The notes below the pieces were generated by a model, which saw only the letters and a list, made by a program, of their open reading frames with translations, searched no databases and was not told the origin of the DNA. A program made the translations under genes and the position numbers. Positions 18,673 through 27,658 of a stretch of 64,000 nt of DNA are shown here, piece by piece (positions within the stretch are counted from its first letter, which is position 1; each line of letters opens with the position of its first letter). Source of the DNA: JAKOQB01 sp050258235 (lineage in GTDB: Bacteria; Pseudomonadota; Gammaproteobacteria; Burkholderiales; Burkholderiaceae_F); the NCBI GenBank assembly GCA_050258235.1, contig JBLMYK010000145.1, positions 11,906 through 75,905 on the forward strand. The letters are read 5' to 3'.

Positions 18673-20400
18673 ATGGCGGCGACCGCAGGTCCGTCGGAAT
18701 CCCTTGCCGCGCCTGGCGCCGCGGCCGCCGTGCTGGCGCGCGTCCCGCGCGCGCTTACCATCCTGCTCGTGGCGGCGGCGGTTCTCGCGCCGCTGTCGCT
18801 GATTGCCTACCAGAGCCTGCTGTCGGCCCCTTTCTTCGATGCGGCGAAGAAGGTCAGCCTCGCCGCATATGAGTTCATCTTCGCCGACCCGGATTTCTGG
18901 TCAGCATTCCGCAACTCCCTCCTGATCGCCGCCGGCATGACGCTGATCGCGGTGCCGCTTGGCGCCGTGTTCGCCTTCGTGATGGAGCGCACCGATCTGC
19001 CGGGCAAGCGCTGGATCGAGCCGTTGCTGCTGGTGCCGAGCTTCGTGTCGCCGATGGTGCTGTCGTTCGGCTACATCGTCGCCGCCGGGCCGGTCGGCTT
19101 CTACTCGGTCTGGGCCACCGACGTCTTCGGCGCGGCGCCGTGGGGTCTGTATTCGCTGACCGCGATGGCGGTGATCGCCGGGCTCACGCACGTGCCGAAT
19201 GTCTACGTATACGCGTCGGCGGCGCTGAAGACGCTCGGCTCGGACGTGGAGGAAGCCGCGCGCGTGGCGGGCGCGTCGCCCGTGCGGGTCGCTCTGTCTG
19301 TCAGCCTGCCGCTGATAACGCCGGCACTGCTGTTCTCCGCGGTGCTGGTCTTCTTCCTCGGGCTCGAACTCTTCGGTCTGCCGCTGGTGCTCGGCGACCC
19401 GGAGGGCCACCTCGTGCTGTCGACCTATCTGTACAAATTGACCAACAAGCTCGGCACGCCGTCGTATCACCTGATGGCCGCGGTGGCGGTCTGCATCGTT
19501 GCGATGACGGTGCCGCTCGTGCTGCTGCAGCGTCGGCTGCTGCAGAACGTACGCCGCTACGCCACCGTCAGGGGAAAGGCCGGCCGGATCCGCGACCTGC
19601 CGCTCGGCAACTGGAAATGGCTTGCGGTTGCGCTGATCGGAATCTGGATCTTTGTCAGCGTCGTCGTGCCGATCAGCGGCATTGCGCTGCGAGCGTTCGT
19701 GACCAACTGGGGTTTCGGCGTGCGGCTGGCCGAGGCTTTCACCCTCGACGGCTTCCGCTCCGTGTTCGACGAGCCGACGCACGTGCGGGCAATCTGGAAC
19801 ACGATCCTGATCGGCGTCGTCGGCGGCGCTCTCACGGTGGCCTGCTACACGGCGATCGGATTTGCCACGCACCGCAGGGCCGACGGCTGGTCGCGTGTGA
19901 TCGACTACCTGGTGCTGGCGCCGCGCGCGGTGCCGGGACTGCTGATCGGGCTCGCGTTTCTCTGGGTATTCCTCTTCTTTCCGCCCCTGACACCGCTGCG
20001 GCAGACGATCTTCAGCATGTGGCTCGCCTACAGCGTGGTCTGGCTCGCCTATGGAATGCGGCTGATCTCCGCGTCGTTGCTGCAGGTCAGCACCGAACTC
20101 GAAGAAGCCGCGCGGACCGCCGGGGCGGGGCGCGGCCGCGTCTCGCGCGAGATCACGCTGCCGTTGATCCGCCATGGATTGCTCGGTTCCTGGCTGCTCG
20201 TGTTCATGATCTTCGAACGCGAGTATTCGACCGGCGTCTACCTGCTGGCGCCCGGCACCGAAGTGATCGGCGCGCAGCTCGTTTCGCTGTGGCAGGGCGG
20301 CGCAATCGACATCGTCGCCGCGCTGTCGCTGATCAACATCATCCTCGTCTTCATCGGCCTGGCGCTGGCGCTGCGGTTCGGCGTCAAGCTGCGCGACTAG
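18673..20400 (+). CDS. ABC transporter permease, fused double domain (iron(III) type)
   Basis: Inner-membrane channel of the importer. The 575 residues hold about twelve membrane helices and two binding-protein-dependent transport domains in one chain, as in FbpB/SfuB. Each half carries the EAA loop that docks the ATPase: EEAARVAGASPVRVALSVSL and EEAARTAGAGRGRVSREITL. It begins 44 bases after the binding-protein stop and ends 9 bases before the ATPase, forming a three-gene operon. No clear ribosome site precedes the ATG. The substrate is inferred only from family resemblance. Confidence 0.92.
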   Translation: MAATAGPSESLAAPGAAAAVLARVPRALTILLVAAAVLAPLSLIAYQSLLSAPFFDAAKKVSLAAYEFIFADPDFWSAFRNSLLIAAGMTLIAVPLGAVFAFVMERTDLPGKRWIEPLLLVPSFVSPMVLSFGYIVAAGPVGFYSVWATDVFGAAPWGLYSLTAMAVIAGLTHVPNVYVYASAALKTLGSDVEEAARVAGASPVRVALSVSLPLITPALLFSAVLVFFLGLELFGLPLVLGDPEGHLVLSTYLYKLTNKLGTPSYHLMAAVAVCIVAMTVPLVLLQRRLLQNVRRYATVRGKAGRIRDLPLGNWKWLAVALIGIWIFVSVVVPISGIALRAFVTNWGFGVRLAEAFTLDGFRSVFDEPTHVRAIWNTILIGVVGGALTVACYTAIGFATHRRADGWSRVIDYLVLAPRAVPGLLIGLAFLWVFLFFPPLTPLRQTIFSMWLAYSVVWLAYGMRLISASLLQVSTELEEAARTAGAGRGRVSREITLPLIRHGLLGSWLLVFMIFEREYSTGVYLLAPGTEVIGAQLVSLWQGGAIDIVAALSLINIILVFIGLALALRFGVKLRD

Positions 20401-20409
20401 GAAGGGAAC

Positions 20410-21465
20410 ATGACCGAACTCGTGGTCGACGACCTGCATCTTCGCTACGGCGACAACCCGATCCTCAAGGGCGTGGCGATGACTCTCGCACGCGGCGAGG
20501 TGGTGTCGCTGCTCGGACCGTCGGGCAGCGGCAAAACGACGCTGCTGCGCGCAGTGGCCGGGCTCGAGGTCCCGCATCAGGGCACGATCCGGATCGGCGA
20601 CAAGCCCGTGTTCGACGGCGCGCGCGGCATCGACGTGCCGGCCGAGCGGCGCAACCTCGGGCTCGTATTCCAGTCGTACGCACTTTGGCCGCACAAGACC
20701 GTGTTCGACAACGTCGCGTACGGGCTGAGACTGCGCGGCGTTGCCGCCGGTGAGGCCGCACAGCGCGTACGCGCGGCACTCGATCAGCTTTCGCTCGGCC
20801 AGCTCTCCGAACGCTTTCCGCATCAGCTGTCCGGGGGACAGCAGCAGCGCGTCGCGCTGGCGCGTGCGCTCGTGTACAACCCGCCGGTCATCCTGCTCGA
20901 CGAGCCGCTGTCGAACCTCGATGCAAAGCTGCGCGAGGAGGCGCGCGCCTGGCTGCGCGAGCTGATCGTGCGGCTGCAGCTGTCGGCGCTCGTCGTCACG
21001 CACGACCAGGGCGAGGCGCTCGCGATGTCGGACCGCATCCTGCTGCTCAATGCCGGACGCATCGAGCAGCAGGGCACGCCGGAGCAGATGTACAGCGCGC
21101 CGGAGACCCTGTTCGCGGCCGACTTCATGGGCAGCAACAACCGCCTGCCGGGGCGCGTCGCCGAGGTGCGCGACGGTGCGGCTCTGCTCGAGGGCGAAGG
21201 CTGGCGCCTGTGGGGTACGGCGAAGGTGGGTGCGGCAGCGGGGCGCGACGGCGTCGGCATGATTCGCCTCGAGCGCATGCGGATCGCCGAGGCCGCCGGC
21301 GACAACCGGCTCGCGGCGGAACTTGCCACGTCGATGTATCTCGGCGACCGCTGGGAACACCTGTTCGCGATCGGTGCCGCCCGCCTGCGCGCCTACGGCG
21401 ACCGGCCGCTCGCCACGGGTCGACACTGGCTGGAACTGCCGCGCGAGTCGCTCTGGGTCTTCTGA
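20410..21465 (+). CDS. ABC transporter ATPase, iron(III)/spermidine type
   Basis: Cytoplasmic ATPase powering the importer. The 351 residues carry Walker A LLGPSGSGKTTLLRA near 35-49, the signature LSGGQQQRVALARAL, Walker B VILLDEPLSNLDAKLRE and the switch histidine in VVTHDQGEALAMSDR. A C-terminal TOBE domain follows from about residue 240. AGGGAA precedes the ATG. It is the third gene of the binding protein-permease-ATPase operon and ends 23 bases from the convergent efflux permease gene. Confidence 0.93.
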   Translation: MTELVVDDLHLRYGDNPILKGVAMTLARGEVVSLLGPSGSGKTTLLRAVAGLEVPHQGTIRIGDKPVFDGARGIDVPAERRNLGLVFQSYALWPHKTVFDNVAYGLRLRGVAAGEAAQRVRAALDQLSLGQLSERFPHQLSGGQQQRVALARALVYNPPVILLDEPLSNLDAKLREEARAWLRELIVRLQLSALVVTHDQGEALAMSDRILLLNAGRIEQQGTPEQMYSAPETLFAADFMGSNNRLPGRVAEVRDGAALLEGEGWRLWGTAKVGAAAGRDGVGMIRLERMRIAEAAGDNRLAAELATSMYLGDRWEHLFAIGAARLRAYGDRPLATGRHWLELPRESLWVF

Positions 21466-21488
21466 TCCGGCGCAGTCGCCGAGATCGC

Positions 21489-22655
21489 TCAATCCGCGCG
21501 CAGCGCGTCGACGATCCTCATCCGGCTCGCCTTGGCCGCGGGCAGAAATCCGCCGATCAGGCCCATTGCGAGCGCGAACACAGCGCTCGCCACGACAATC
21601 GACGGCGTCAACGCGAAGGAGAACGCGAGCTCGGAGAACGAGGTGAAGTTCGTGGTCGAGATCGTGAACGCCTGCAGAAACGTGGCGCCGAACAGCCCCG
21701 CCAGACCGCCGACCAGCGCCAGCAGCAGCGACTCGAGCAGGAAGGCCGCGAGGATGGAGCGGCGCCGGAAGCCGAGCGCGCGCAGCGTCCCGATCTCGCC
21801 GGTGCGCGTGGCGACCGACGCATACATCGTGATCGCCGCGCCGATGATCGCGCCGAGCGAAAAGATCACCGACAGGGTGATGCCCAGGTAGCGGATGAAT
21901 CCCGACAGCGCGCGCGACTGGTCCTCGTAGAACTGGCGCTCGCGCTTGACTTCGACGGTCAGGCGCGGCTCCGCGGCCAGCGTCTGCTGCAGTGGGCCGT
22001 ACGCATCGGGTGCCGACAGCTGCGCGATCACCGACGAGTAACCCAGTCGCCGGAATGCCTGCCCAAGCTGCTCGGCGTCGCCCCAGATCTCGGAGTCGAA
22101 CGCGGTGCGTCCGGCGTCGAAGCGGCCGACGACGGTCCATTGCCTTTGTGCGAACGCGAGCGACTGCCCGACCTCGACGCCGGCGAACTGGCGCGCCACG
22201 CTCGATCCGACCACGATCTCGCTCGCTCCCGGCCGGAACATGCGGCCCTGCACGATCTTAAGCTGCGGACGCAGCGCGAGGCCCATCGGCGGAACGCCGC
22301 GGATCGGCACATTGCTGCGCTTGCCGGTATCGACTTTGGTGAGCGAATTGAGGACCACGACCTCCTTGGACACGCGCGGCCTGCCCGAAGCGTCGCGCGC
22401 GATCTGCGGCAGGGTCTCGATCAGCGCCGCCTGCTCGCGGGCCACGCCGCTCTGGATCTCGGTTTCCGCACCCTTGCGGATGAAGAGCACGTTGTCGTCC
22501 GCACCGGTGGCGACCAGCGTTGCCTTCAGGCCCGCGTCGAGCATCAGCACGGCGGCGAACACGAACACGACCAGCGCCATGCCGCCTGCGGTCAAAAGCG
22601 TCGTCAGGCGCCGCACCCACAGGTTGCGCGCGATATACGAAAGCGGGATGCGCAT
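21489..22655 (-). CDS. FtsX/MacB-like ABC permease (second of two)
   Basis: The 388 residues have the MacB/FtsX layout: one N-terminal membrane segment (about 17-39), a large periplasmic domain to about 260, and three C-terminal helices (ITLSVIFSLGAIIGAAITMY, ILAAFLLESLLLALVGGLAG, IVVASAVFALAMGLIGGFLPA). It is the last gene of an adaptor-ATPase-permease-permease operon, and its start directly abuts the stop of the preceding permease. DevC/MacB-like permeases move lipids, peptides or lipoproteins outward; the cargo is unknown here. Confidence 0.87.
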   Translation of the reverse strand: MRIPLSYIARNLWVRRLTTLLTAGGMALVVFVFAAVLMLDAGLKATLVATGADDNVLFIRKGAETEIQSGVAREQAALIETLPQIARDASGRPRVSKEVVVLNSLTKVDTGKRSNVPIRGVPPMGLALRPQLKIVQGRMFRPGASEIVVGSSVARQFAGVEVGQSLAFAQRQWTVVGRFDAGRTAFDSEIWGDAEQLGQAFRRLGYSSVIAQLSAPDAYGPLQQTLAAEPRLTVEVKRERQFYEDQSRALSGFIRYLGITLSVIFSLGAIIGAAITMYASVATRTGEIGTLRALGFRRRSILAAFLLESLLLALVGGLAGLFGATFLQAFTISTTNFTSFSELAFSFALTPSIVVASAVFALAMGLIGGFLPAAKASRMRIVDALRAD

Positions 22656-23816
22656 TCAGCCCACGTGTCTGAGTCCGTCGACGATCTTCACCCGCGCGCT
22701 GCGCAGCATCGGCACCACCGCGGCCAGCGCGCCGACCGCGACCGCAGCGGCGCCCTGCATCGCAAGCGTCGCCGGCGCGACCTCGAAGCGCGCGAACACG
22801 CTCTTGCCGATTGCGCTCCAGAACGCGTGCGCAATGCCGGGCGTTGCCGCGGCTGCGATCGCGCCGCCGATCGCGGCGAGCGCAACGCTTTCGGCGAAGA
22901 TCAGGCGGGCGACGAATCCCGGGCCGAAGCCGAGGGCCTTCAGCGTTGCGTATTCGGACAGGCGCTCGCGCGCCGTCATGGCCATCGTGTTGGCGGTCAC
23001 GGCGAGGATGATCAGGATCACGACGAAGCTGACTCCCGAGATCACCTCGATGATCGTCTCGACCATGGCGACGAACGACAGCTGAAACGCCTTCTCCGTC
23101 TCGGTCAGCGTGGCGGCCAGGGAATTGGCGAATTCCGCATCGATCGCGCGCGCGACGTCGGCCACCCTGCCCGGATCATCCACGTCGACGACGAACACGC
23201 CGGCGTTGTTGGCCGCGCGCGGGAAACGCTGCTTCAGGTATTCGTTCAGGTAGTCGTAATGGAAGTAGAACTGGCGCGTGATGACCGTGTCGTCGCGGCC
23301 GTCGAAGATCGCGCGTACGGTGAACTCCCAGTTGCCGGGATAGATCGTGCCGCGGATCGGCACGCGATCCCCGACCTTGAAGCCGTACAGGTCGGCGAGC
23401 TGGCGCCCGACGGCGGCCCCCTGGCGGTCGCGCAGGAAGTCCTGCCACTCCGCCGGACGGAAGCGGAACTCGGGATACATCGCAAAGAAGTTCGGCACAT
23501 CGGTGGCGAACTGCGCGAAGAAGTTCTTTTCGTCGCGCCACACGCCGCCGAACCAGTTCGACACCGCCACGCCGCGAACGCCATCGATCGCGAGAATCTT
23601 CTCGCGGTAGTACATCGGCAACGGGAAGACGAGCGAGATGCTGTTGCGCGTGACGAGCCTCGTCGCCGACGCCGCCTCCGACCCCGCGTACCACGCGCGG
23701 ACCACCGTCTGCAGCAATCCGAATGCGGTCAGTGCGATCACGAGTCCGACCACCGTCAGCGCGCTGCGCAGCCGGGCGCGAAAGGCATTGCGGAGAACGA
23801 GCCTGAGGAAGAACAC
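22656..23816 (-). CDS. FtsX/MacB-like ABC permease (first of two)
   Basis: The 386 residues share the topology of the neighbouring permease: an N-terminal helix (about 17-38), a periplasmic domain and three C-terminal helices (ISGVSFVVILIILAVTANTM and later segments). Sequence identity to its partner is low outside the helices, so the pair may form a heterodimer. The conserved MTARERLSEYATLKALGF motif before the last helices is the ATPase-coupling element of FtsX-type permeases. It follows the ATPase gene by 3 bases. Confidence 0.87.
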   Translation of the reverse strand: MFFLRLVLRNAFRARLRSALTVVGLVIALTAFGLLQTVVRAWYAGSEAASATRLVTRNSISLVFPLPMYYREKILAIDGVRGVAVSNWFGGVWRDEKNFFAQFATDVPNFFAMYPEFRFRPAEWQDFLRDRQGAAVGRQLADLYGFKVGDRVPIRGTIYPGNWEFTVRAIFDGRDDTVITRQFYFHYDYLNEYLKQRFPRAANNAGVFVVDVDDPGRVADVARAIDAEFANSLAATLTETEKAFQLSFVAMVETIIEVISGVSFVVILIILAVTANTMAMTARERLSEYATLKALGFGPGFVARLIFAESVALAAIGGAIAAAATPGIAHAFWSAIGKSVFARFEVAPATLAMQGAAAVAVGALAAVVPMLRSARVKIVDGLRHVG

Positions 23817-23819
23817 CGC

Positions 23820-24542
23820 TCAATGCGCAAACGGACTCGTGTCCGTCAGCTGCCCCTTGTCAAGATAGATCAGGTGGTGTGCCGCTTCCGCCGCGCGCGG
23901 GTCGTGCGTCACCATCACGATCGTCTTCTTCAGCTCGACGTTCAGGCGATCGAGCAGCTTCAGGATCTCGGCCGCCGACGCGCGATCCAGGTCGCCGGTC
24001 GGCTCATCCGCGATCAGCAGCAGCGGATCGGTGACCACCGCGCGCGCGATCGCTACGCGCTGCTGCTGCCCGCCCGACAGCTCGTTGGGCCGGTGATCCA
24101 TACGGTCCGCCAGTCCGACCAGCGCGAGCACGATTTCCGCGCGTTCCCGCCGCTCGCGCCGCGTCAGTCCCGTCAGCAGCAGCGGCAGTTCGACGTTTTC
24201 GAACGCGGTCAGCACGGGCATCAGGTTGTAGAACTGGAAGATGAATCCCACCGAGCGCGCCCGCCACGCGGCCAGATCGCCCTCGGACAGCCCCACGATG
24301 TCCTCGCCGCCGATCACGAGCCGTCCGGCATCCGGCTTGTCGATGCCGGCGATCAGATTCAGCAGCGTGCTCTTGCCGGATCCCGAAGGCCCCATCAGCG
24401 CGACGAAATCGCCGCCGCCGATCTCCAGGTTGATATCGGTCAGCACCTGCACCACCTGATCGCCGCGCACGTAGCTCTTGCTGACGCGCTCGACCGCGAT
24501 CAGCGCCGCGCGGCCGCTGCCGGTGGTTCTGACCGCCACCAT
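23820..24542 (-). CDS. ABC ATPase, LolD/MacB type
   Basis: Cytoplasmic ATPase for the FtsX-type permease pair. The 240 residues carry Walker A LMGPSGSGKSTLLNL near 50-64, the signature LSGGQQQRVAIARAV, Walker B LLIADEPTGDLDRAS (the EPTGDLD form typical of the MacB/LolD/DevA group) and the histidine in VTHDPRAAE. It lies between the periplasmic adaptor and the first permease with 2-3 base gaps, so the four genes are one operon. Confidence 0.93.
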   Translation of the reverse strand: MVAVRTTGSGRAALIAVERVSKSYVRGDQVVQVLTDINLEIGGGDFVALMGPSGSGKSTLLNLIAGIDKPDAGRLVIGGEDIVGLSEGDLAAWRARSVGFIFQFYNLMPVLTAFENVELPLLLTGLTRRERRERAEIVLALVGLADRMDHRPNELSGGQQQRVAIARAVVTDPLLLIADEPTGDLDRASAAEILKLLDRLNVELKKTIVMVTHDPRAAEAAHHLIYLDKGQLTDTSPFAH

Positions 24543-24544
24543 TG

Positions 24545-25807
24545 CTACCTCCTGGCGGCGACCCGCTGTCCGTCCTGCAGCTTGTCGGGCGGACCGATCA
24601 CGACGCGCGTGCCCGGGGCGAGGCCGTCCACGCGCAGCAGGTCGCCGACTTTCGCTCCGACCACGACCGCCGTCAGCGCCACAACGCCCTGGTCCGTGTC
24701 CTTGGCCTGGGAAGCGTCAGCCGCATTGCCCTTGACGACGAACACCGCGTCTTTTCCACCCCGCTTCACGACCGCCTCGGGACGCAGCGCCGCCACCGCA
24801 GCGCGCTCGGCCGGTGCGGGCCGGCGCGACAGGAACGCGATCTTCGCGCTCATGTCCGGCAGTATGCGCGGATCGGTCTCGTCGAAGCGCACCTTGACCA
24901 GCAGCGTCGCCTTGCTGCGATCCACCGTGGGCACGATGCGGGACACCGAGCCGAGCAGGCGCAGGTCCGGGAACGCATCGAGCTGGATTTCGGCCGGCTG
25001 GCCGGGCCTGATCTGCGCGATGCTCGACTCCGACACGTCGGCCTCGACCTCGAGCGTGCTCATGTCCGCCATCGTCACCACGGCACCGGTCGTGCCCGAT
25101 GCGGACGAAAAAGGCGTGACGATGTCACCGACGTTCGCGCTCTTGGTCAGCACGATGCCGCTGAATGGCGCGCGGATCAGCGTCTGGTCGAGGGCCACGC
25201 TAGCGGCGCGCAGGTTCGCCTCGGCAACCGCAATCTGCGCGCGCAGGGCCTCGATCGCCGCATGCGCCTTGTTGTAGCGGGCCTGCGCCTGATCGACCGA
25301 TGCCTCGGACACGAAGTCCTTCTGCGCCAGGTCCTGCGCCCGCTTCAGCGCCATTTCTGCATCCGTGAGCTCCGCCTGCCCCTGCACCAGGTTGGCCTGC
25401 GCCGCCTTCACCCCGGCCGCCGCCTGCTCGCGCTGAGCCGCCACATCACGGTTTTCCAGCCGGGCGATCATTTCCCCTTCCTGCACGCGCTGGCCCTCCT
25501 GCACGCCCAACCACTCGAGTCGGCCGGTCGCCTTGCTCGAGACCGATGCTCGCCGCGCGGCGGTCACCCGGCCGGTCGCATTCAGCACGGCCAGGCTCTG
25601 CGACGGATAGGCGGCGACGACCGCCCCGATCTCGACCGACGCGGGGCGGCCGCCCTGCGCGATGAATGCCGCGGCGGCGCCGACCGCAAGCAACGCGAGC
25701 AGCCAGGCCCACCACCGCTTCCACCAGGGTCGGCGCCGGCGGATCGGCGCGGCGCCGCGGTCGATCGAGAGTCGCGACAATTCAGAGGAGTCGTTCGAGG
25801 CGGTCAT
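24545..25807 (-). CDS. Periplasmic adaptor (HlyD/RND-type membrane fusion protein)
   Basis: Links the ABC exporter to an outer-membrane channel. The 420 residues start with a basic cytoplasmic tail and one membrane anchor (WWAWLLALLAVGAAAAFIA, about 29-47). A lipoyl/barrel-sandwich domain (SSKATGRLEWLGVQEGQRVQ, then LIRAPFSGIVL) flanks a coiled-coil hairpin from about 115 to 195 and a beta-barrel (LEVEADVSESSIAQIRPGQ). This is the first gene of the DevB-A-C-C-like operon. No outer-membrane factor is present in the window, so the channel is shared or encoded elsewhere. Confidence 0.92.
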   Translation of the reverse strand: MTASNDSSELSRLSIDRGAAPIRRRRPWWKRWWAWLLALLAVGAAAAFIAQGGRPASVEIGAVVAAYPSQSLAVLNATGRVTAARRASVSSKATGRLEWLGVQEGQRVQEGEMIARLENRDVAAQREQAAAGVKAAQANLVQGQAELTDAEMALKRAQDLAQKDFVSEASVDQAQARYNKAHAAIEALRAQIAVAEANLRAASVALDQTLIRAPFSGIVLTKSANVGDIVTPFSSASGTTGAVVTMADMSTLEVEADVSESSIAQIRPGQPAEIQLDAFPDLRLLGSVSRIVPTVDRSKATLLVKVRFDETDPRILPDMSAKIAFLSRRPAPAERAAVAALRPEAVVKRGGKDAVFVVKGNAADASQAKDTDQGVVALTAVVVGAKVGDLLRVDGLAPGTRVVIGPPDKLQDGQRVAARR

Positions 25808-25928
25808 GTCCGGCGCAGAGCGTTCAAGCCCGGCATCCTACCGAAGCGATCCGGCACCAACGGCGCAGATCGCACGCCCGATCCGGCATCTCGCGCCGCG
25901 CGTGCATGCGCGCCAGTGCCGCCGCCGG

Positions 25929-27320
25929 CTACTTGCCGATGCAGAAGCGGCTGAAGATGCGCCCAAGCAGTTCGTCGGCAGTCGTTGCGCCGGTGATCTC
26001 GGCCAGATGATTTCCGGCCAGCCGCAGCTCCTCGGCGAACAGTTCGAGCTGGGCGTTGCCGTAGCCGTGCTCGATATCGGCGCGCCTGGCAGCGAGCGCG
26101 AGGTGCTCCGCGGCCATCGCAAGCGCATGCAGGTGCCGCTCGCGCGCGAGGAACACCGAGGCGCCCGTCGTTTCGCTTTCCCACCCCGCCACGCGCCGCA
26201 GTTCGGCCCGCAGGCCGTCGATGCCGGCGCCGGTCAGCGCCGAAAGGTAGACGCGATCGCCTTCGATGCGGGCGCGCTCGCCTGCCAGGTCGATCTTGTT
26301 GATCACCGTCAGCAGCGGCACGCTCGGGCCGATGCGTTCCTGCACGCGCATCAGCACATCGGCATCGCTGGCCGGCCGCGCCGCATCTACGAGGTGCAGC
26401 ACCGCGTCCGCGCGCTCGACTTCGGCCAGCGTGCGATCGATGCCGATCCGCTCGACTTCGTCCTGCGTGTCGCGCACGCCGGCGGTATCGATCACGTGCA
26501 GCGGAATTCCGCTCACGTCGATCGTCTGCCGGATGCGGTCCCGCGTCGTGCCCGGCACGGCGGTCACGATCGCCACTTCCTCCCCGGCGAGCGCGTTCAG
26601 CAGGCTCGACTTGCCGACGTTCGGCGCGCCGACCAGAACGACGTTCAGGCCTTCCCGCAGCACCGCGCCCTGGCGCGACCTGCGCAGCAGCACGTCGAGC
26701 TGCGCGCGCAGCGTCGCCAGGCGAGAGCGTGCGCTCGAGTTCTCGAGAAAATCGATTTCCTCCTCGGGGAAATCGAGCGTGGCTTCGACCAACGTGCGCA
26801 ACTCGACCAGCGCCTCGGTCAATGCCCGCACGGCGTGCGAAAACTCGCCGGCCAGCGACCGGCTCGCCGACCGCGCCGCCGCTGCGGTCGACGCATCGAT
26901 CAGGTCGGCCACTGCTTCGGCCTGCGCCAGGTCGAGCCGGTCGTTCAGAAACGCGCGCCGCGTGAATTCGCCGGGCTCGGCCACGCGCACGCCGATGTTC
27001 CGCCCCGCTTCGAGACAACGCGCAAGCAGCACTCGCATCACGACCGGACCGCCGTGGCCGTGCAGCTCGAGCACCGTCTCGCCGGTGTACGAGTGCGGCG
27101 CCGGAAACAGCAACACGATGCCCTCGTCGATCGCCTCGCCCTGCGCATCGAGGAAGCGCGCCACCGTCGCATGGCGCGGCGCGAGGCGAGCCGCGCGCGC
27201 GGCGCCGAGCACACTCTCGAGGAGCGGCGCGAGATCCGCGCCGGATACGCGCACGATGCCGATGCCACCGCGCCCGGGAGGCGTGGCGATCGCGACGATG
27301 GGATCGCGGTCAGAGTTCAC
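25929..27320 (-). CDS. mnmE: tRNA modification GTPase MnmE
   Basis: GTPase partner of MnmG in wobble-uridine modification. The 463 residues begin with the folate-binding N-terminal domain (PIVAIATPPGRGGIGIVRVSG). The inserted G domain has G1 GAPNVGKSSLLNAL, G2 with the family TTRD, G3 DTAGVRDT and G4 NKID. The protein ends in FCIGK with the catalytic cysteine of the family C-terminus. The start is GTG at 27320. It lies near yidC-rnpA-rpmH, the usual place, separated from yidC by a small convergent gene. Confidence 0.98.
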   Translation of the reverse strand: MNSDRDPIVAIATPPGRGGIGIVRVSGADLAPLLESVLGAARAARLAPRHATVARFLDAQGEAIDEGIVLLFPAPHSYTGETVLELHGHGGPVVMRVLLARCLEAGRNIGVRVAEPGEFTRRAFLNDRLDLAQAEAVADLIDASTAAAARSASRSLAGEFSHAVRALTEALVELRTLVEATLDFPEEEIDFLENSSARSRLATLRAQLDVLLRRSRQGAVLREGLNVVLVGAPNVGKSSLLNALAGEEVAIVTAVPGTTRDRIRQTIDVSGIPLHVIDTAGVRDTQDEVERIGIDRTLAEVERADAVLHLVDAARPASDADVLMRVQERIGPSVPLLTVINKIDLAGERARIEGDRVYLSALTGAGIDGLRAELRRVAGWESETTGASVFLARERHLHALAMAAEHLALAARRADIEHGYGNAQLELFAEELRLAGNHLAEITGATTADELLGRIFSRFCIGK

Positions 27321-27360
27321 CGGTACAACCTAGCACAGCGCGGCCCGTACACTTCCGCGC

Positions 27361-27651
27361 ATGCCGGGAAACGACCCTCTGGAGAAGATCGCGCGGCCGC
27401 TGGCCGGGGTACTGATCGCGGTCGTGATCTCGACCGTGATCGCGGCCATGATCGGCGGCGCGATGCCGCTCGACTATTCCGGCCGTGCCTGGGTCTATAC
27501 CGGCACGGTCTGCTATGTGATCGCGGGCGCGGTGGTGGTGTTCAGGCTGGTTGCCGGCGCCGAGTCGCAACCGCTGACACCGCTGCGCGTCCTGAAGTGG
27601 ACGATTTCGCTCTGGATCTGGCCGGCGTTTCTGATCCGCCCAAGGCGGTAG
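27361..27651 (+). CDS. Small membrane protein of unknown function
   Basis: The 96 residues contain two clear membrane helices (about 13-34, VLIAVVISTVIAAMIGGAM, and 45-66, VYTGTVCYVIAGAVVVFRLVA) and a third hydrophobic stretch near the end (WTISLWIWPAFLI) followed by RPRR. It is divergent from mnmE with a 40-base gap and convergent with yidC with a 7-base gap. Codon use is like its neighbours. No family was recognised. No ribosome site is visible before the ATG at 27361, so the exact start is unsure. Confidence 0.65.
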   Translation: MPGNDPLEKIARPLAGVLIAVVISTVIAAMIGGAMPLDYSGRAWVYTGTVCYVIAGAVVVFRLVAGAESQPLTPLRVLKWTISLWIWPAFLIRPRR

Positions 27652-27658
27652 CGGCCGC

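Noticed and set aside
18901..22140. Open frame of 1079 codons on the minus strand
   Set aside because: It is antisense to the permease and ATPase genes, rich in Arg, His and Gln, and matches no family; long shadow frames are expected in GC-rich DNA.
21210..25277. Open frame of 1355 codons on the plus strand
   Set aside because: It is antisense to the whole exporter operon and has the composition of a shadow frame; the opposite strand has four clear families.
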